This document shows, piece after piece, positions 51,749-60,428 of a stretch of 64,000 nt of DNA. The notes under the pieces are model-generated. The model was not told the origin of the DNA and ran no database searches. It saw only the letters and a list, made by a program, of their open reading frames with translations. The stretch lies in contig NZ_LKBT01000023.1 in NCBI RefSeq assembly GCF_002699985.1, forward strand, positions 343,520-407,519, written 5' to 3'. The translations under genes and the position numbers were made by a program. This DNA is from Pseudomonas sp. ICMP 561 (GTDB lineage: Bacteria > Pseudomonadota > Gammaproteobacteria > Pseudomonadales > Pseudomonadaceae). Each line of letters starts with the position of its first letter. The first letter of the stretch is position 1.

Positions 51749-52438
51749 ATGAGCATTGGGCAAAGTGCCGGTATTGACGAAGATCAATGTGCACAACTGG
51801 CAAAAGACCACGGCTGGTTATGGAATCAGGCGGTCACAGACCCACGAAGCAAGCCCTTGGCGACGCTTGTTCTGGCTCACGGCGCGGGTGCGCCGATGGA
51901 CAGCGACTTCATGAACGACATGGCTGCGCGCCTTGCCGGACAAGGCGTCAACGTGTTGCGTTTCGAATTTCCCTACATGGCGCAGCGCCGGGTCGATGGA
52001 CGCCGTCGGCCGCCGAATCCGCAAGCGCAATTACTCGACTGCTGGCGTGAGGTGCATGCCAGTGTGCGACCCCATGTCACTGGGTGTCTGGCCATTGGCG
52101 GCAAGTCCATGGGCGGGCGTATGGCCAGCCTGATCGCAGATGAACTGCACGTGGATGCGTTGGTGTGTCTGGGTTATCCGTTCTATGCGGCAGGCAAACC
52201 GGAAAAACCTCGGGTCGCGCACCTCGCAGATCTGCAAGCGCGGACGTTGATCGTGCAGGGTGAGCGGGATGCCTTGGGCAACAAGGAAAGCGTCGAAGCC
52301 TACACGCTGTCCCCTGCGATTGAGGTGCTGTGGATTCCCGCCGCCAATCACGACCTCAAGCCCTTGAAGTCGGCAGGCATCAGCTATGAAGACTGCCTGG
52401 CGAACACCGCGAAGCGTATCGCGGACATGCTGGGTTAA
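51749..52438 (+). CDS. Alpha/beta hydrolase, KANL3/Tex30-like
   Basis: A 229-residue cytosolic hydrolase. Key motifs are TLVLAHGAGAPMDSDFMNDMAARLAGQGVNVLRFEFPYM near the N-terminus, the nucleophile elbow AIGGKSMGGRMASL (Ser in GKSMGG), a later Asp in LIVQGERDALGN and a catalytic His in IPAANHDLKPLK. This matches the bacterial Tex30/KANL3-like group, whose substrates are unknown. The ATG at 51749 has AGGCAAGC-type weak ribosome signal. The first codons contain the presumed Anr box of the divergent ccoN operon. Its stop overlaps the convergent neighbour by four bases. Confidence 0.88.
   Translation: MSIGQSAGIDEDQCAQLAKDHGWLWNQAVTDPRSKPLATLVLAHGAGAPMDSDFMNDMAARLAGQGVNVLRFEFPYMAQRRVDGRRRPPNPQAQLLDCWREVHASVRPHVTGCLAIGGKSMGGRMASLIADELHVDALVCLGYPFYAAGKPEKPRVAHLADLQARTLIVQGERDALGNKESVEAYTLSPAIEVLWIPAANHDLKPLKSAGISYEDCLANTAKRIADMLG
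51774..51787 (-). promoter_or_regulatory. Anr box of the second ccoNOQP operon, inside a coding region
   Basis: TTGACGAAGATCAA matches TTGAT-N4-ATCAA at nine of ten specified bases. It lies within codons 9-13 of the divergent hydrolase gene and 117-130 bp before ccoN. With -41.5 spacing the transcript would start near 51739, leaving a leader of about 80 nt. Confidence 0.75.
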
Positions 52439-52899
52439 GTCGGCAGGCAGTGCAGATCGAACTCACCTTCGGTCACTGCGAAGTCCAGGGCGGAAATACT
52501 GAAGCCGAACTCACCCCTCAGACGCTGCGCGGACAGGTCGGCCTCAAACAGCGTCAGTTGCCCGGCCTGAATATGCCCTGAGTGATAGATGATGTTCTGG
52601 CTGTTCGGCGTCTGGTGATAGACGACTTTGATGTACTCACTGGCCACCAGGTCGTGAGTGCCCAAAGGTAAATCCCGATCGAAGAACAGGCCGATACTGG
52701 CGCGTTTACGGCCGACCTTGCCTTGAGCGATAACCTTCCAGATCCACTGCCGAGGCGTCGGTGACAACTCCGGTCGTAGGATCAGACTCGCCGACAGCAA
52801 CGACACTACCAAAGGGGATTGATTGACCACCGCCTGAAAACTGCCTTGGCAGGTTGGCGGGCTGACCCGCGATTTACGAGGCATTGCGGACGCGCTCAT
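52435..52899 (-). CDS. Hypothetical protein at the edge of the Ig-like cluster
   Basis: A 154-residue protein, not recognised. AAGGAG precedes the ATG at 52899. There is no signal peptide; a hydrophobic patch (SPLVVSLLSASLILR) at about residues 28-42 is too short and polar to be a sure membrane segment. The second half looks beta-rich (IIYHSGHIQAGQLTLFEADLSAQRLRGEF), compatible with a DUF-type beta sandwich. It lies 118 bp downstream of the 633-residue Ig-like gene in the same direction and could belong to its transcript. It overlaps the hydrolase stop by four bases. Confidence 0.65.
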   Translation of the reverse strand: MSASAMPRKSRVSPPTCQGSFQAVVNQSPLVVSLLSASLILRPELSPTPRQWIWKVIAQGKVGRKRASIGLFFDRDLPLGTHDLVASEYIKVVYHQTPNSQNIIYHSGHIQAGQLTLFEADLSAQRLRGEFGFSISALDFAVTEGEFDLHCLPT

Positions 52900-53017
52900 G
52901 TACGTGCTCCTTGCTGAGCAGTGTGTGATTTGGGGGATGCAGAGAAGGGCGTCGCACTTGACAGGTAGTGCGACGCCCGGAAGTCCGGTTTTCGGTCTGA
53001 ACCCAGTGCATCAACCG

Positions 53018-54919
53018 TCAGCGAATACCTACGCCAAGGCTGATGCTGTGCTCCAGCACCTTGAAGTTAGCGCCGGTTACCAGATTTTTGATGAGGTACC
53101 ACTTCATGCCCACCAGGTTCTGCGCTGCTACCGTGGACGACCAGTACAGCCCGTTACCCATTGGCCAGCGACTGCCATAAGCATTGAAGATCTGATTCAG
53201 TTCATCAATCGCCGGGACACGCGCGCCTTGACCTGCGGCGGCGGCAGTCATCTGCGCATACTTGCCAGAGCCCAGTCCTAAGCAGTGAATAACGCCAGTG
53301 ACCGTGACCGTATAGCTCTTGGTTTCACCCAGTGCATCCGTCACCGAAATCCTTGCTGTACCGTTGCCCCGAACCGAGGTCAGGCCATGCTCATCCACAT
53401 GAGCAATACGGGTGTCGCTGCACACATAGGCATAAGGCGCCTGCCCGCCACTGGCAATGCGCCGCACCGTCGTACCTTCTGGAAAGGACGGGAGGATATC
53501 CGGCCTGCCGGGAATCAGGTAAACCTTGCCGCCCAGGCTCACAGGCGACGTGTCGAAGTTCATACCCTGCTGAACCCGCAACCACAGCGGCGCAGAAACC
53601 ACCGCCGTGCCCGCCCGCGTCACGGTATACGTCACACTCGCAGAGCTGCCGATGGTCTGGTTAATGAAGGCTTTCGGGATATTGAATAGCAACTGCGCAT
53701 CGCCGCCGATCACCTGCGCAGGCGTGTCGTAACGGGCTGTGCCTTCCCAGGTCACGACCACACTGTCGCCACTGCTCATGTCCGCATAACCCACCCGCAC
53801 CGTGGCACCGGATTCGGGGATTTTTGATGGGGTCAGCAGGCCGTCGGGGCCGACGGTGTCCATGGTTGGGGCGGGGAGGCGGGTAACCCCTGCCTGAATT
53901 TTCAGCAGCAACGTTCCGGAAACCTGCGCACTGCCATTGGCACGAAGGACGTCATAACTGATCGATACCGTCTGGCCCTTGTTCGCCTCGACCAGGGTCG
54001 CCGAGAACAGCATCTCAAGGTCCTTGCCTGCGTCGGCATCGGTAATCGTCTTTTCCTTGTTATCGCTTGCGTTGGGTCCGCGCCACTGCACCTCTACGCG
54101 ATCACCACGCGCAAGTTGCGCCAAGGCACCTACGACCACCGTCGCGCCCTGCGTTGCGTTCACCGGATCAAGCGTATCGCCATTGGCTTCCTTGACCACC
54201 GGCAACGGCAGTTCAGGCAATACCCGAAGTTGTAGATTGATCTGTACCCCCTGAGCATTCACCGAAAGATTGCCCGCCAGATCGGTCACGGTGTAGAAGA
54301 CTGGTGCTTCGATATCACCAATGTTCTCCAGAAATTCCCGGGAGAAATCCACCATGACTCGCTGCAGGCCCATGTCATCCCGGCCAACGATTGCCACAGG
54401 CCCTTCGACAGAGCCCCAGTAAGTGCGGATCACATCGCCTTCTTTCATATCGCTGTAACCTGCGATCTTGCCACGCAATTTGTTCCCCAAGGCCTCCAGC
54501 TCGGCTGAAGTCAGGCCGTTCTGGATGGCGGCCGGGAAGATGATGGGGGCGAGCAGGGGATTGCCGGGGGCGGTGCGGTCGATTTCGATTCGAGTGGTGA
54601 ATGAATCGTCAGTGAGTTCGCTAAACGGATTTTTGGTTCTATAGCCGACGTAATGCAGGCCTTCATTCATGAGTGCAATAGGGATTTCAAGCGTCAGGCG
54701 CTCTCCTGGCTGCTCATCATCGATTGTTTTTTCCGGGCCTATGAGCATGTCATCAAACAGAAGTTGATAAGTAAATTGAGGGCGCGCCGCGCTCCACACA
54801 TCTAACTCTACCATTAGCGGTTTATTTAAATACTCGATAGGGATGATTCCATTATCAAGTGCGCTTGGCACGGAGGGTGCCTCAAGTTCTGGCGAGGGAA
54901 TATTTTTTTGATTAAGCAT
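53018..54919 (-). CDS. Modular Ig-like protein with C-terminal lectin-like domain
   Basis: A 633-residue protein without recognisable signal peptide or membrane segment; AGGAAAAATC precedes the ATG. Residues about 25-235 form module A, shared with two neighbours: YLNKPLMVELDVW..ARP, IDRTAPGNPLLAPIIFP, IQNGLTSAELEALG, RDDMGLQRVMVDF and VFYTVTDLAGNLS. Two W-containing repeats follow (module B; GDRVEVQWRGP..., GDSVVVTWEGTARYDTPAQV, VTYTVTRAGTAV). Residues about 455-545 resemble a bacterial Ig-like group 2 domain (ASGGQAPYAYVCSDTRIAHVDEHGLTSVRGNGTARISVTD). The last 90 residues (ARVPAIDELNQIFNAYGS ... GLYWSSTV) recall the DUF1566/Lcl or invasin-type lectin fold. Likely a binding or adhesive protein; export route unknown. 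Second gene after its paralogue, 59 bp downstream. Confidence 0.75.
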   Translation of the reverse strand: MLNQKNIPSPELEAPSVPSALDNGIIPIEYLNKPLMVELDVWSAARPQFTYQLLFDDMLIGPEKTIDDEQPGERLTLEIPIALMNEGLHYVGYRTKNPFSELTDDSFTTRIEIDRTAPGNPLLAPIIFPAAIQNGLTSAELEALGNKLRGKIAGYSDMKEGDVIRTYWGSVEGPVAIVGRDDMGLQRVMVDFSREFLENIGDIEAPVFYTVTDLAGNLSVNAQGVQINLQLRVLPELPLPVVKEANGDTLDPVNATQGATVVVGALAQLARGDRVEVQWRGPNASDNKEKTITDADAGKDLEMLFSATLVEANKGQTVSISYDVLRANGSAQVSGTLLLKIQAGVTRLPAPTMDTVGPDGLLTPSKIPESGATVRVGYADMSSGDSVVVTWEGTARYDTPAQVIGGDAQLLFNIPKAFINQTIGSSASVTYTVTRAGTAVVSAPLWLRVQQGMNFDTSPVSLGGKVYLIPGRPDILPSFPEGTTVRRIASGGQAPYAYVCSDTRIAHVDEHGLTSVRGNGTARISVTDALGETKSYTVTVTGVIHCLGLGSGKYAQMTAAAAGQGARVPAIDELNQIFNAYGSRWPMGNGLYWSSTVAAQNLVGMKWYLIKNLVTGANFKVLEHSISLGVGIR

Positions 54920-54978
54920 GATTTTTCCTAGTTATACCTGCAGGATGCAGCGGGCCCTTTGGCCCGCTGTGTCTATGT

Positions 54979-56850
54979 TTATCGAAATGTACAAGTCAGC
55001 TCGGCTGAGTCCAGCATATGAACAGGTGCGCGCGTCACAGTAGAGTTCACGGCACTTTGGTTACTGCCTGGTGGTGGCTCAACTTTTATACTCACCTCTG
55101 CGAATCCGGTACAGATCATTCTTAAGTTTCGATATGGCACGGTGAATGTGTAGCCATCAATGATGTCAAACTCATCCAGCTCCCGTGCAGCCGTATAATT
55201 CGACGCTTCAATGGGGGTGTTGTCATCATCAAAGCCTTTGAAAGTCAATGTTACTTTCTGATCTTTGGCAATGTTGATATAAGGTATTATCAGCAAGTCG
55301 GCGCCATTTGGGTTCAGTACAGGCGCAATGTAGCCTCCGGAGTTAAGTTTGAATTGAGGCCCCTCCAGTCCGTCTGGACCTCCAGGCAACTCTTCTCTGG
55401 ATCGAACAACTACTGACTGTAGCGGAGCTTTCGCAGGGTTGGGGTTACCGTTTCGCACCAGAGTGAAATACACCGGAATTTCAGCGCCCGTGCCTTGAAG
55501 TTTCAGAATTTCGTTGTCAATCGGGATCATCAGATCCTTCTCCGCACTTACGTCGGTAGCTTTAATCTGATACCACTGAAGTTTTTGTTGATCACCCCAA
55601 TAAAGATTCAGATCATCGCTAACCTGGAAGTCCCGGTTCCAGGCCACGATGCCACGACCGTTAAGCTCGTAATCATCCTCGTCAATAAAGTTGTCGGTGG
55701 TATTTGGGTTCTCAATACTGGTTCCTTGTACCGTCAGGGCTGTCAGAGGACTCGTCACAGGAAGCGTCAGGAACACATCGACAGTGGTGATGAGCGAGGT
55801 GCCGACGACTTCATTTTGTCGGGATACCTCATAAGAGACCTTCACCTCTCCGGGAGGTAGCGCATTGATGGTTTCAAACGGCACGCGCAGAGAAAGAACA
55901 ATATCTTCGTCTTCATTGCCCGGCGGTAAGGACACGGGGAGCATAGGGTTGCTCTCTCCCCAGAAAAGTCGAATCTGATCCAGTGCATTCGCATTGTCGT
56001 AGTGAGGAATGTCTACCTTTACACCAACCAGAGCCTCTGCATGGTCAATCAGGTTACCCAGATCCGGGTCAATGATTGGGGCGGGATAGTCCGATGGAAT
56101 TTCCTGCAGTCTCAAGAAAACTGGTACCGGATTCGACTCAATTGAAAGGTTTCCAGCCCGGTCATTTACCTTGTAAGTGACCAGTTGCTCCTGCTCACCC
56201 AGACTCTCCAGAAAGCTCTTGGTGAATGTCACCGAAACCTGATTGAGCCCCATGTCATCTTCATCGACGTTTGCGCTCGGTCCTGGGGTGTTACCCCACA
56301 TTGTCTGAATATGGTCGTGTTTAGCCATGCCGGTATAGCCGGCAATATGAGCTTCCAGTCTGCCCCCCAGTTGTGCGAGTTCGGCAGCCGTGAGGCCGTT
56401 CTGCACTTCAGGAGGAAATTGAATCTGGCTCAACTCCGGGGAGCCTGGTGGTGTTTTATCAATAACCACCATATAGGGGAACGAGCGATTTGCTACCTCA
56501 CTCAACGGGTTGTAAGTTCGGTATTGCAGCATGTGGACACCTTCATCCAACAGGCTGACCGGGATCTGTAGCGTGAGAGGGTCGCCCGGTTGCTCATCTT
56601 CGCTAATGAACTCTGCGTCGCCGTAAGGCACGTTGTTCCAGACTAGTTGATAGGTATAGCCGGGGCGTGCACCCGGCCAGACTTTTAGTGTGACGGTTAC
56701 GGGACGTTCCAGTGCAGAGATCGGCAGCAGGCCTGGTGTGTCGTCGTCATGGAAGGCGACCGGTACATCTGGCTTCTCGTGAACAACTGTTTCCTGTTTT
56801 TCTTTTCGATACTGCGGGACAATGAGAGGTTTTCTCGGTGTAGCTTTCAT
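54979..56850 (-). CDS. Modular Ig-like protein
   Basis: A 623-residue paralogue of the next gene. AAGGAATTAAACA precedes the ATG; there is no signal peptide and the first 35 residues are basic and polar. Module A spans about residues 45-255 (ALERPVTVTLKVWPGARPGY, DEQPGDPLTLQIPVSLLDEGVH, IDKTPPGSPEL, VQNGLTAAELAQLG, DDMGLNQVSVTF, VTYKVNDRAGNLS). Module B-like repeats follow (LDQIRLFWGESNP ... VKVSYEVSRQNEVVGT; DDLNLYWGDQQKLQWYQI ... VYFTLVRNGNPNPAKAP), then a C-terminal domain unlike that of its neighbour. The region is richer in A+T than the respiratory genes beside it. Divergent from the autotransporter gene over a 340-bp regulatory gap. Confidence 0.72.
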   Translation of the reverse strand: MKATPRKPLIVPQYRKEKQETVVHEKPDVPVAFHDDDTPGLLPISALERPVTVTLKVWPGARPGYTYQLVWNNVPYGDAEFISEDEQPGDPLTLQIPVSLLDEGVHMLQYRTYNPLSEVANRSFPYMVVIDKTPPGSPELSQIQFPPEVQNGLTAAELAQLGGRLEAHIAGYTGMAKHDHIQTMWGNTPGPSANVDEDDMGLNQVSVTFTKSFLESLGEQEQLVTYKVNDRAGNLSIESNPVPVFLRLQEIPSDYPAPIIDPDLGNLIDHAEALVGVKVDIPHYDNANALDQIRLFWGESNPMLPVSLPPGNEDEDIVLSLRVPFETINALPPGEVKVSYEVSRQNEVVGTSLITTVDVFLTLPVTSPLTALTVQGTSIENPNTTDNFIDEDDYELNGRGIVAWNRDFQVSDDLNLYWGDQQKLQWYQIKATDVSAEKDLMIPIDNEILKLQGTGAEIPVYFTLVRNGNPNPAKAPLQSVVVRSREELPGGPDGLEGPQFKLNSGGYIAPVLNPNGADLLIIPYINIAKDQKVTLTFKGFDDDNTPIEASNYTAARELDEFDIIDGYTFTVPYRNLRMICTGFAEVSIKVEPPPGSNQSAVNSTVTRAPVHMLDSAELTCTFR

Positions 56851-57043
56851 TGTTTAATTCCTTTTTTGATATTATTTACGATTCGTATAGAGGTCCGCTT
56901 ATAGCGTGCACCTCTGAAGTAATAACCTGGAAAATTCACAGCGACCTTTGTGTCGTTGCTTGATTTCAAGTTAGGGCGGAAGTAATCGTTTTTTTCTCAG
57001 GACGTCAACCGAAGGTGGTAGATAAATCTTACCTTTCTGGGAT

Positions 57044-57112
57044 TTTCAGAAGTTTCCTACAAAATCCCTGTGTATGTAGGAAATAAGCTCATTGTTCTAG
57101 GAGTTTTCCTAC
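57044..57112. promoter_or_regulatory. Dyad-rich region before the autotransporter
   Basis: TTTCAGAAGTTTCCTACAA (57044-57062) recurs at 61295-61313 with one difference. Within it TTTCCTAC (57053-57060) pairs with GTAGGAAA (57076-57083), and a second dyad TAGGA-GTTT-TCCTA lies at 57098-57112. The cluster sits 80-150 bp before the autotransporter start and 190-260 bp before the divergent Ig-like gene, a plausible control region for both. Confidence 0.5.
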
Positions 57113-57192
57113 TATTCTCTGCTAGCGTCAGGTAGTAGTCCCGTGATTAAGTCGAGAAGAATGCGTCTTCTGTCAAATAGGGAGACGAATTT

Positions 57193-59472
57193 GTGTCGCA
57201 CGAAATGCGTTATTTACAAACTGGTGTGGGGCGTATCGCAGTCGCTTGTTTTATTGGAGCGGCGCCTGGTATGGATGCTTGGGCGAGTCACTCGAATTTG
57301 CCTCAAGAGCAACATATAACTGCTAATGAGCAGGGCTTTTTTATTGGGAGTGAATTGACGCAAGTGGTTCCGGTAGAGGGTGTTGTAAAGACGGTTGACG
57401 CTTCTACCCCGGTCGATTCGTATCATGTTACTAAGGGGGGGGTTCTCAATATAATTAATGGCGGCGTAGTCAATTCGGTATTGGTTATGGAGTCGGCTAT
57501 CAATGTAAGTGATGGCGTAGTGAATGGAGGGATCAGGGTTGATATCGGTGAGGCGACTATTGAACGGTCGGTCATTCGTAATGAGACAGGATATGCATTG
57601 CGCTTGGGTGGTAGTGGCTCCGAGGCAATCGTGCGCTCCAGTGATTTATCAGGGTTAGGCAAGGCGATAAATTTAGGCGTAAACCGCTCTTTAAGAATTG
57701 CTGACAGCCGGGTCTACGGTGCTGAGTCGGCGGAGAACAGAGGCCTTGGTATCAATGTTATGGGGGCAACCTTGTCGGTGTCCGAAAACAGTCATGTACG
57801 CGGTCAGTACAACGGAATTAATGTGGCGCTTGCCTTGGATTCCTCAGCCATTCCACTTCAACATCTGAGTACGATAGTCATTGACAGCTCCGTTGTGGAG
57901 GGCGTCGAAGGCCCGGCCATCAGTGTTGGTCCGGGGGAGGCAGGCAGCGATGGCGCGATTGCCGATATCACCATTCAAAATAGATCCACGTTGCTGTCAG
58001 GTAATGGCAACTTGCTGGAAGCCGATAATCTGAGCACTGTAAATTTAATCGTCGACAACAGCACCCTCAACGGCAATCTCGTTGCCGACACCACCAGCAC
58101 CCTGAACGTTACCCTGCAACGCAACGCCCAACTCACCGGCAATATCATCAACGGCGATAAGTTGGCGATCAACTCCGGGGCGAGCTGGACACTGGCGGAT
58201 AGCAATCAGGTGAATTCGCTGGCGATGAGGGGCGGGCGAGTGAGTTTCGGCGAGGGAGCGCACAAGACGCTGACCTTGGGCGAACTCTCCGGTCGCGGAA
58301 CCTTTGATATGCGGGTCAATCTGGATGAACGCCAGGGCGATTTACTGCGGGTCGAGGGCCAGGCGAGCGGTAATCACGGTTTGCGCGTGAAAAATACAGG
58401 TGTTGAGGTGGTCGACCCCGACATGCAGCGGTTGCTGCTCGTGGACACCGACGGGGGCGATGCGCAGTTCAGTCTTTTGGGCGGGCGTGCGGATCTGGGC
58501 GTCTATTCCTACGAGCTGGAGCAGCAGGGCGATGACTGGTTTATCGTCGGCTCGGGCCGGGGCATCAGTCCTTCAACTCACAGTGTGCTGGCGCTGTTCA
58601 ACGCAGCCCCGAACATCTGGAGCAGTGAGTTGAACACGTTACGTAGCCGCATAGGCGAGGTGCGTGGCCATGAAAAGGGTGGCGGCTGGATGCGGGCGTA
58701 TGGCAGCCGATTCAATGCCAGCACCGGTGATGGGGTTGATTATCGAAATAATCAGAGCGGCCTTACATTAGGGGCCGATGCACCGCTGCCAGTGAGCGTC
58801 GGGCAGTTGTCATTGGGCTTGATGGCGGGTTACAGCAAAAACGATCTGGCAATCGGGCAAGGTACCAGCGGCAAGATCGGCAGTTACTATGTGGGCGGTT
58901 ACGGTACCTGGCTGCTGGACGACGGCTATTACCTGGACGCGATTCTCAAGCTCAACCGGTTTCGCAATGAATCCAGAGTCGCCATGAGCGATGGTGCGAA
59001 AGCCAAGGGGAATTATGAGAGTACCGGTCTTGGTGGATCGCTGGAGTTCGGCAGAAACATCCGCTTTGCCGATGGCTACTTCCTCGAACCCTATGCGCAG
59101 TTTTCCAGCGTTTGGGTGAAAGGCGACAGCTATGCGCTGGATAACGGTATGCAGGCACGCAATAACCAGACTCAATCGGTATTGGCCAAGGTCGGAGCAT
59201 CGGCAGGGCGCAGCATTGCCCTCAAGGATGGCGGCGTGGTGCGCCCCTATCTGCGACTGGCAGCGGCTCAGGAGTTCTCACGTGATAACGAGGTCAAGGT
59301 CAACTCCACCCGTTTCGACAATGATCTGTTCGGCTCTCGAGCCGAAGTGGGGGCCGGGGTTTCGGTGTCCTTGTCGGAGCGTCTGCAGTTGCATGCCGAT
59401 TTCGATTACATGAAAGGCAAGCAGGTCGAGCAGCCATGGGGCGCGAATGTGGGGTTGAAGTTCGCCTTTTGA
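57193..59472 (+). CDS. Classical autotransporter (type Va), pertactin-like
   Basis: A 759-residue protein starting at a GTG with GGAGA seven bases upstream. The signal peptide (VGRIAVACFIGAAPGMDAWA) ends near residue 32. The passenger (about 33-480) is a beta-helix of pertactin type with repeated short strands and Asn/Ser/Gly turns (INVSDGVVNGGIRVDIGEATIERSVIRN, LNVTLQRNAQLTGNIINGDKLAINSGASWTL). The autochaperone-like segment RGTFDMRVNLDERQGDLLRVEGQ precedes the linker. The barrel runs from GGGWMRAYGSRFNAS to the terminal GANVGLKFAF, ending in Phe as outer-membrane barrels do. No RGD motif or protease triad was seen, so an adhesin or biofilm role is more likely than an enzyme. It is flanked by Ig-like genes on both sides. 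Confidence 0.9.
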   Translation: MSHEMRYLQTGVGRIAVACFIGAAPGMDAWASHSNLPQEQHITANEQGFFIGSELTQVVPVEGVVKTVDASTPVDSYHVTKGGVLNIINGGVVNSVLVMESAINVSDGVVNGGIRVDIGEATIERSVIRNETGYALRLGGSGSEAIVRSSDLSGLGKAINLGVNRSLRIADSRVYGAESAENRGLGINVMGATLSVSENSHVRGQYNGINVALALDSSAIPLQHLSTIVIDSSVVEGVEGPAISVGPGEAGSDGAIADITIQNRSTLLSGNGNLLEADNLSTVNLIVDNSTLNGNLVADTTSTLNVTLQRNAQLTGNIINGDKLAINSGASWTLADSNQVNSLAMRGGRVSFGEGAHKTLTLGELSGRGTFDMRVNLDERQGDLLRVEGQASGNHGLRVKNTGVEVVDPDMQRLLLVDTDGGDAQFSLLGGRADLGVYSYELEQQGDDWFIVGSGRGISPSTHSVLALFNAAPNIWSSELNTLRSRIGEVRGHEKGGGWMRAYGSRFNASTGDGVDYRNNQSGLTLGADAPLPVSVGQLSLGLMAGYSKNDLAIGQGTSGKIGSYYVGGYGTWLLDDGYYLDAILKLNRFRNESRVAMSDGAKAKGNYESTGLGGSLEFGRNIRFADGYFLEPYAQFSSVWVKGDSYALDNGMQARNNQTQSVLAKVGASAGRSIALKDGGVVRPYLRLAAAQEFSRDNEVKVNSTRFDNDLFGSRAEVGAGVSVSLSERLQLHADFDYMKGKQVEQPWGANVGLKFAF

Positions 59473-59531
59473 TCTACCTGCGCCCTGCGTAAAGAGGGCG
59501 TTAGTCTGCAAAAAACATCACAGAGGTGAAT

Positions 59532-59568
59532 GACCCCCGGCGAGCAATCGTCGGGGGTTTTTACTTTT
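59532..59568 (+). terminator. Intrinsic terminator after the autotransporter
   Basis: ACCCCCGGCGA and TCGTCGGGGGT pair around GCAA, followed by TTTTTACTTTT, about 60 bp after the stop codon. Confidence 0.85.
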
Positions 59569-59576
59569 ATGGACTG

Positions 59577-60152
59577 TCAGGCATTGACTGCCGGGCTACT
59601 CGGACCATTCCTCCGTTGTGCTCTCTGCCTGGCAGGCGCTGGATCACGATTGACCGTGACACGTATCGCAGGAGAAGTACCAATCAGATACTCGTCGCGA
59701 TGCACCTCATAGTAAACGTCCACCAGACCATACTGGGCCTGAGTGATCAGGTCGTAGCTGACGCACAGAACTCGTACCGTACTGTCCTTGCTGATGTCGC
59801 GTAGGCGAATCAGGGTCGAGGATTTGTTCTGGCCCCAATAAAACACAAGCGTATCGCCGAGGCGCATTTTCTCCGAGCCGGGAATATTGATGTGGACCCC
59901 GGCGTTGGCCTGTTCATAGCTGACGGTGTTGGGCTTGACGTTCGCCAGCCTGGGCGCCTTCAGATAACGGGATATATTCAAGTCGGGGTGCTGTACTGAC
60001 ACAGTGGAGTCCGCGCCTTCTGGCAGTGGGTTAATAGTGACAAGTGTTAGTTCCGAGGCATGCTCTTGCTTAAGCGGTGAGGGCTGTTCGCTGGCTTGGT
60101 CGACGGTGGATTTTATATTGTTGGGTGCGTCGGGTGTGAACTCTTCGTTCAT
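59577..60152 (-). CDS. Single-module Ig-like protein (module B)
   Basis: A 191-residue protein; AGGACGAAAAG precedes the ATG. The first 85 residues are polar and Pro-rich without a signal peptide. Residues about 85-170 form one copy of module B seen in the two large paralogues: AGVHINIPGSEKMRLGDTLVFYWGQNK, then VYYEVHRDEYLIGTSPAIRVTV, which parallels VSYEVSRQNEVVGTSLITTVDV. The C-terminus is basic and Arg-rich (RDPAPARQRAQRRNG), suggesting a nucleic-acid or surface-charge contact. It is the second gene after the module-A protein and may once have been joined to it. Confidence 0.7.
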   Translation of the reverse strand: MNEEFTPDAPNNIKSTVDQASEQPSPLKQEHASELTLVTINPLPEGADSTVSVQHPDLNISRYLKAPRLANVKPNTVSYEQANAGVHINIPGSEKMRLGDTLVFYWGQNKSSTLIRLRDISKDSTVRVLCVSYDLITQAQYGLVDVYYEVHRDEYLIGTSPAIRVTVNRDPAPARQRAQRRNGPSSPAVNA

Positions 60153-60364
60153 CTTTTCGTCCTGAATGACAGATAGATTTAAATATGTTGTTTAACTTGT
60201 CGCGTTGCGTCCATGGCTTGTGTTGGGTGTATTAGAAGATGTCGTGTTTGCGAGGTCAAGTCAGACGCTTCCGATAAATGGCTCATACCATTCGGTGTGG
60301 TGGAGAATAGTTTTGTTTTGTGAAGTGCAAGCATGTGCGCGGATTTTTCCCGCATGCATATAAT

Positions 60365-60398
60365 AAAAATCCCGCACGCAAACGCGTACAGGATTTTT
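60365..60398 (-). terminator. Intrinsic terminator after the module-A gene
   Basis: AAAAATCC (60365-60372) pairs with GGATTTTT (60391-60398), with an inner CGCACGC/GCGT partial stem. On the minus strand it follows the stop of the module-A gene by about 30 bp and is trailed by ATTATATG; on the plus strand it reads GGATTTTTGTTTT. It separates the module-A gene from the module-B gene. No gene is supported in 60153-60428. Confidence 0.65.
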
Positions 60399-60428
60399 GT
60401 TTTGCTATTCAAACGAGTGGCTGCGATG

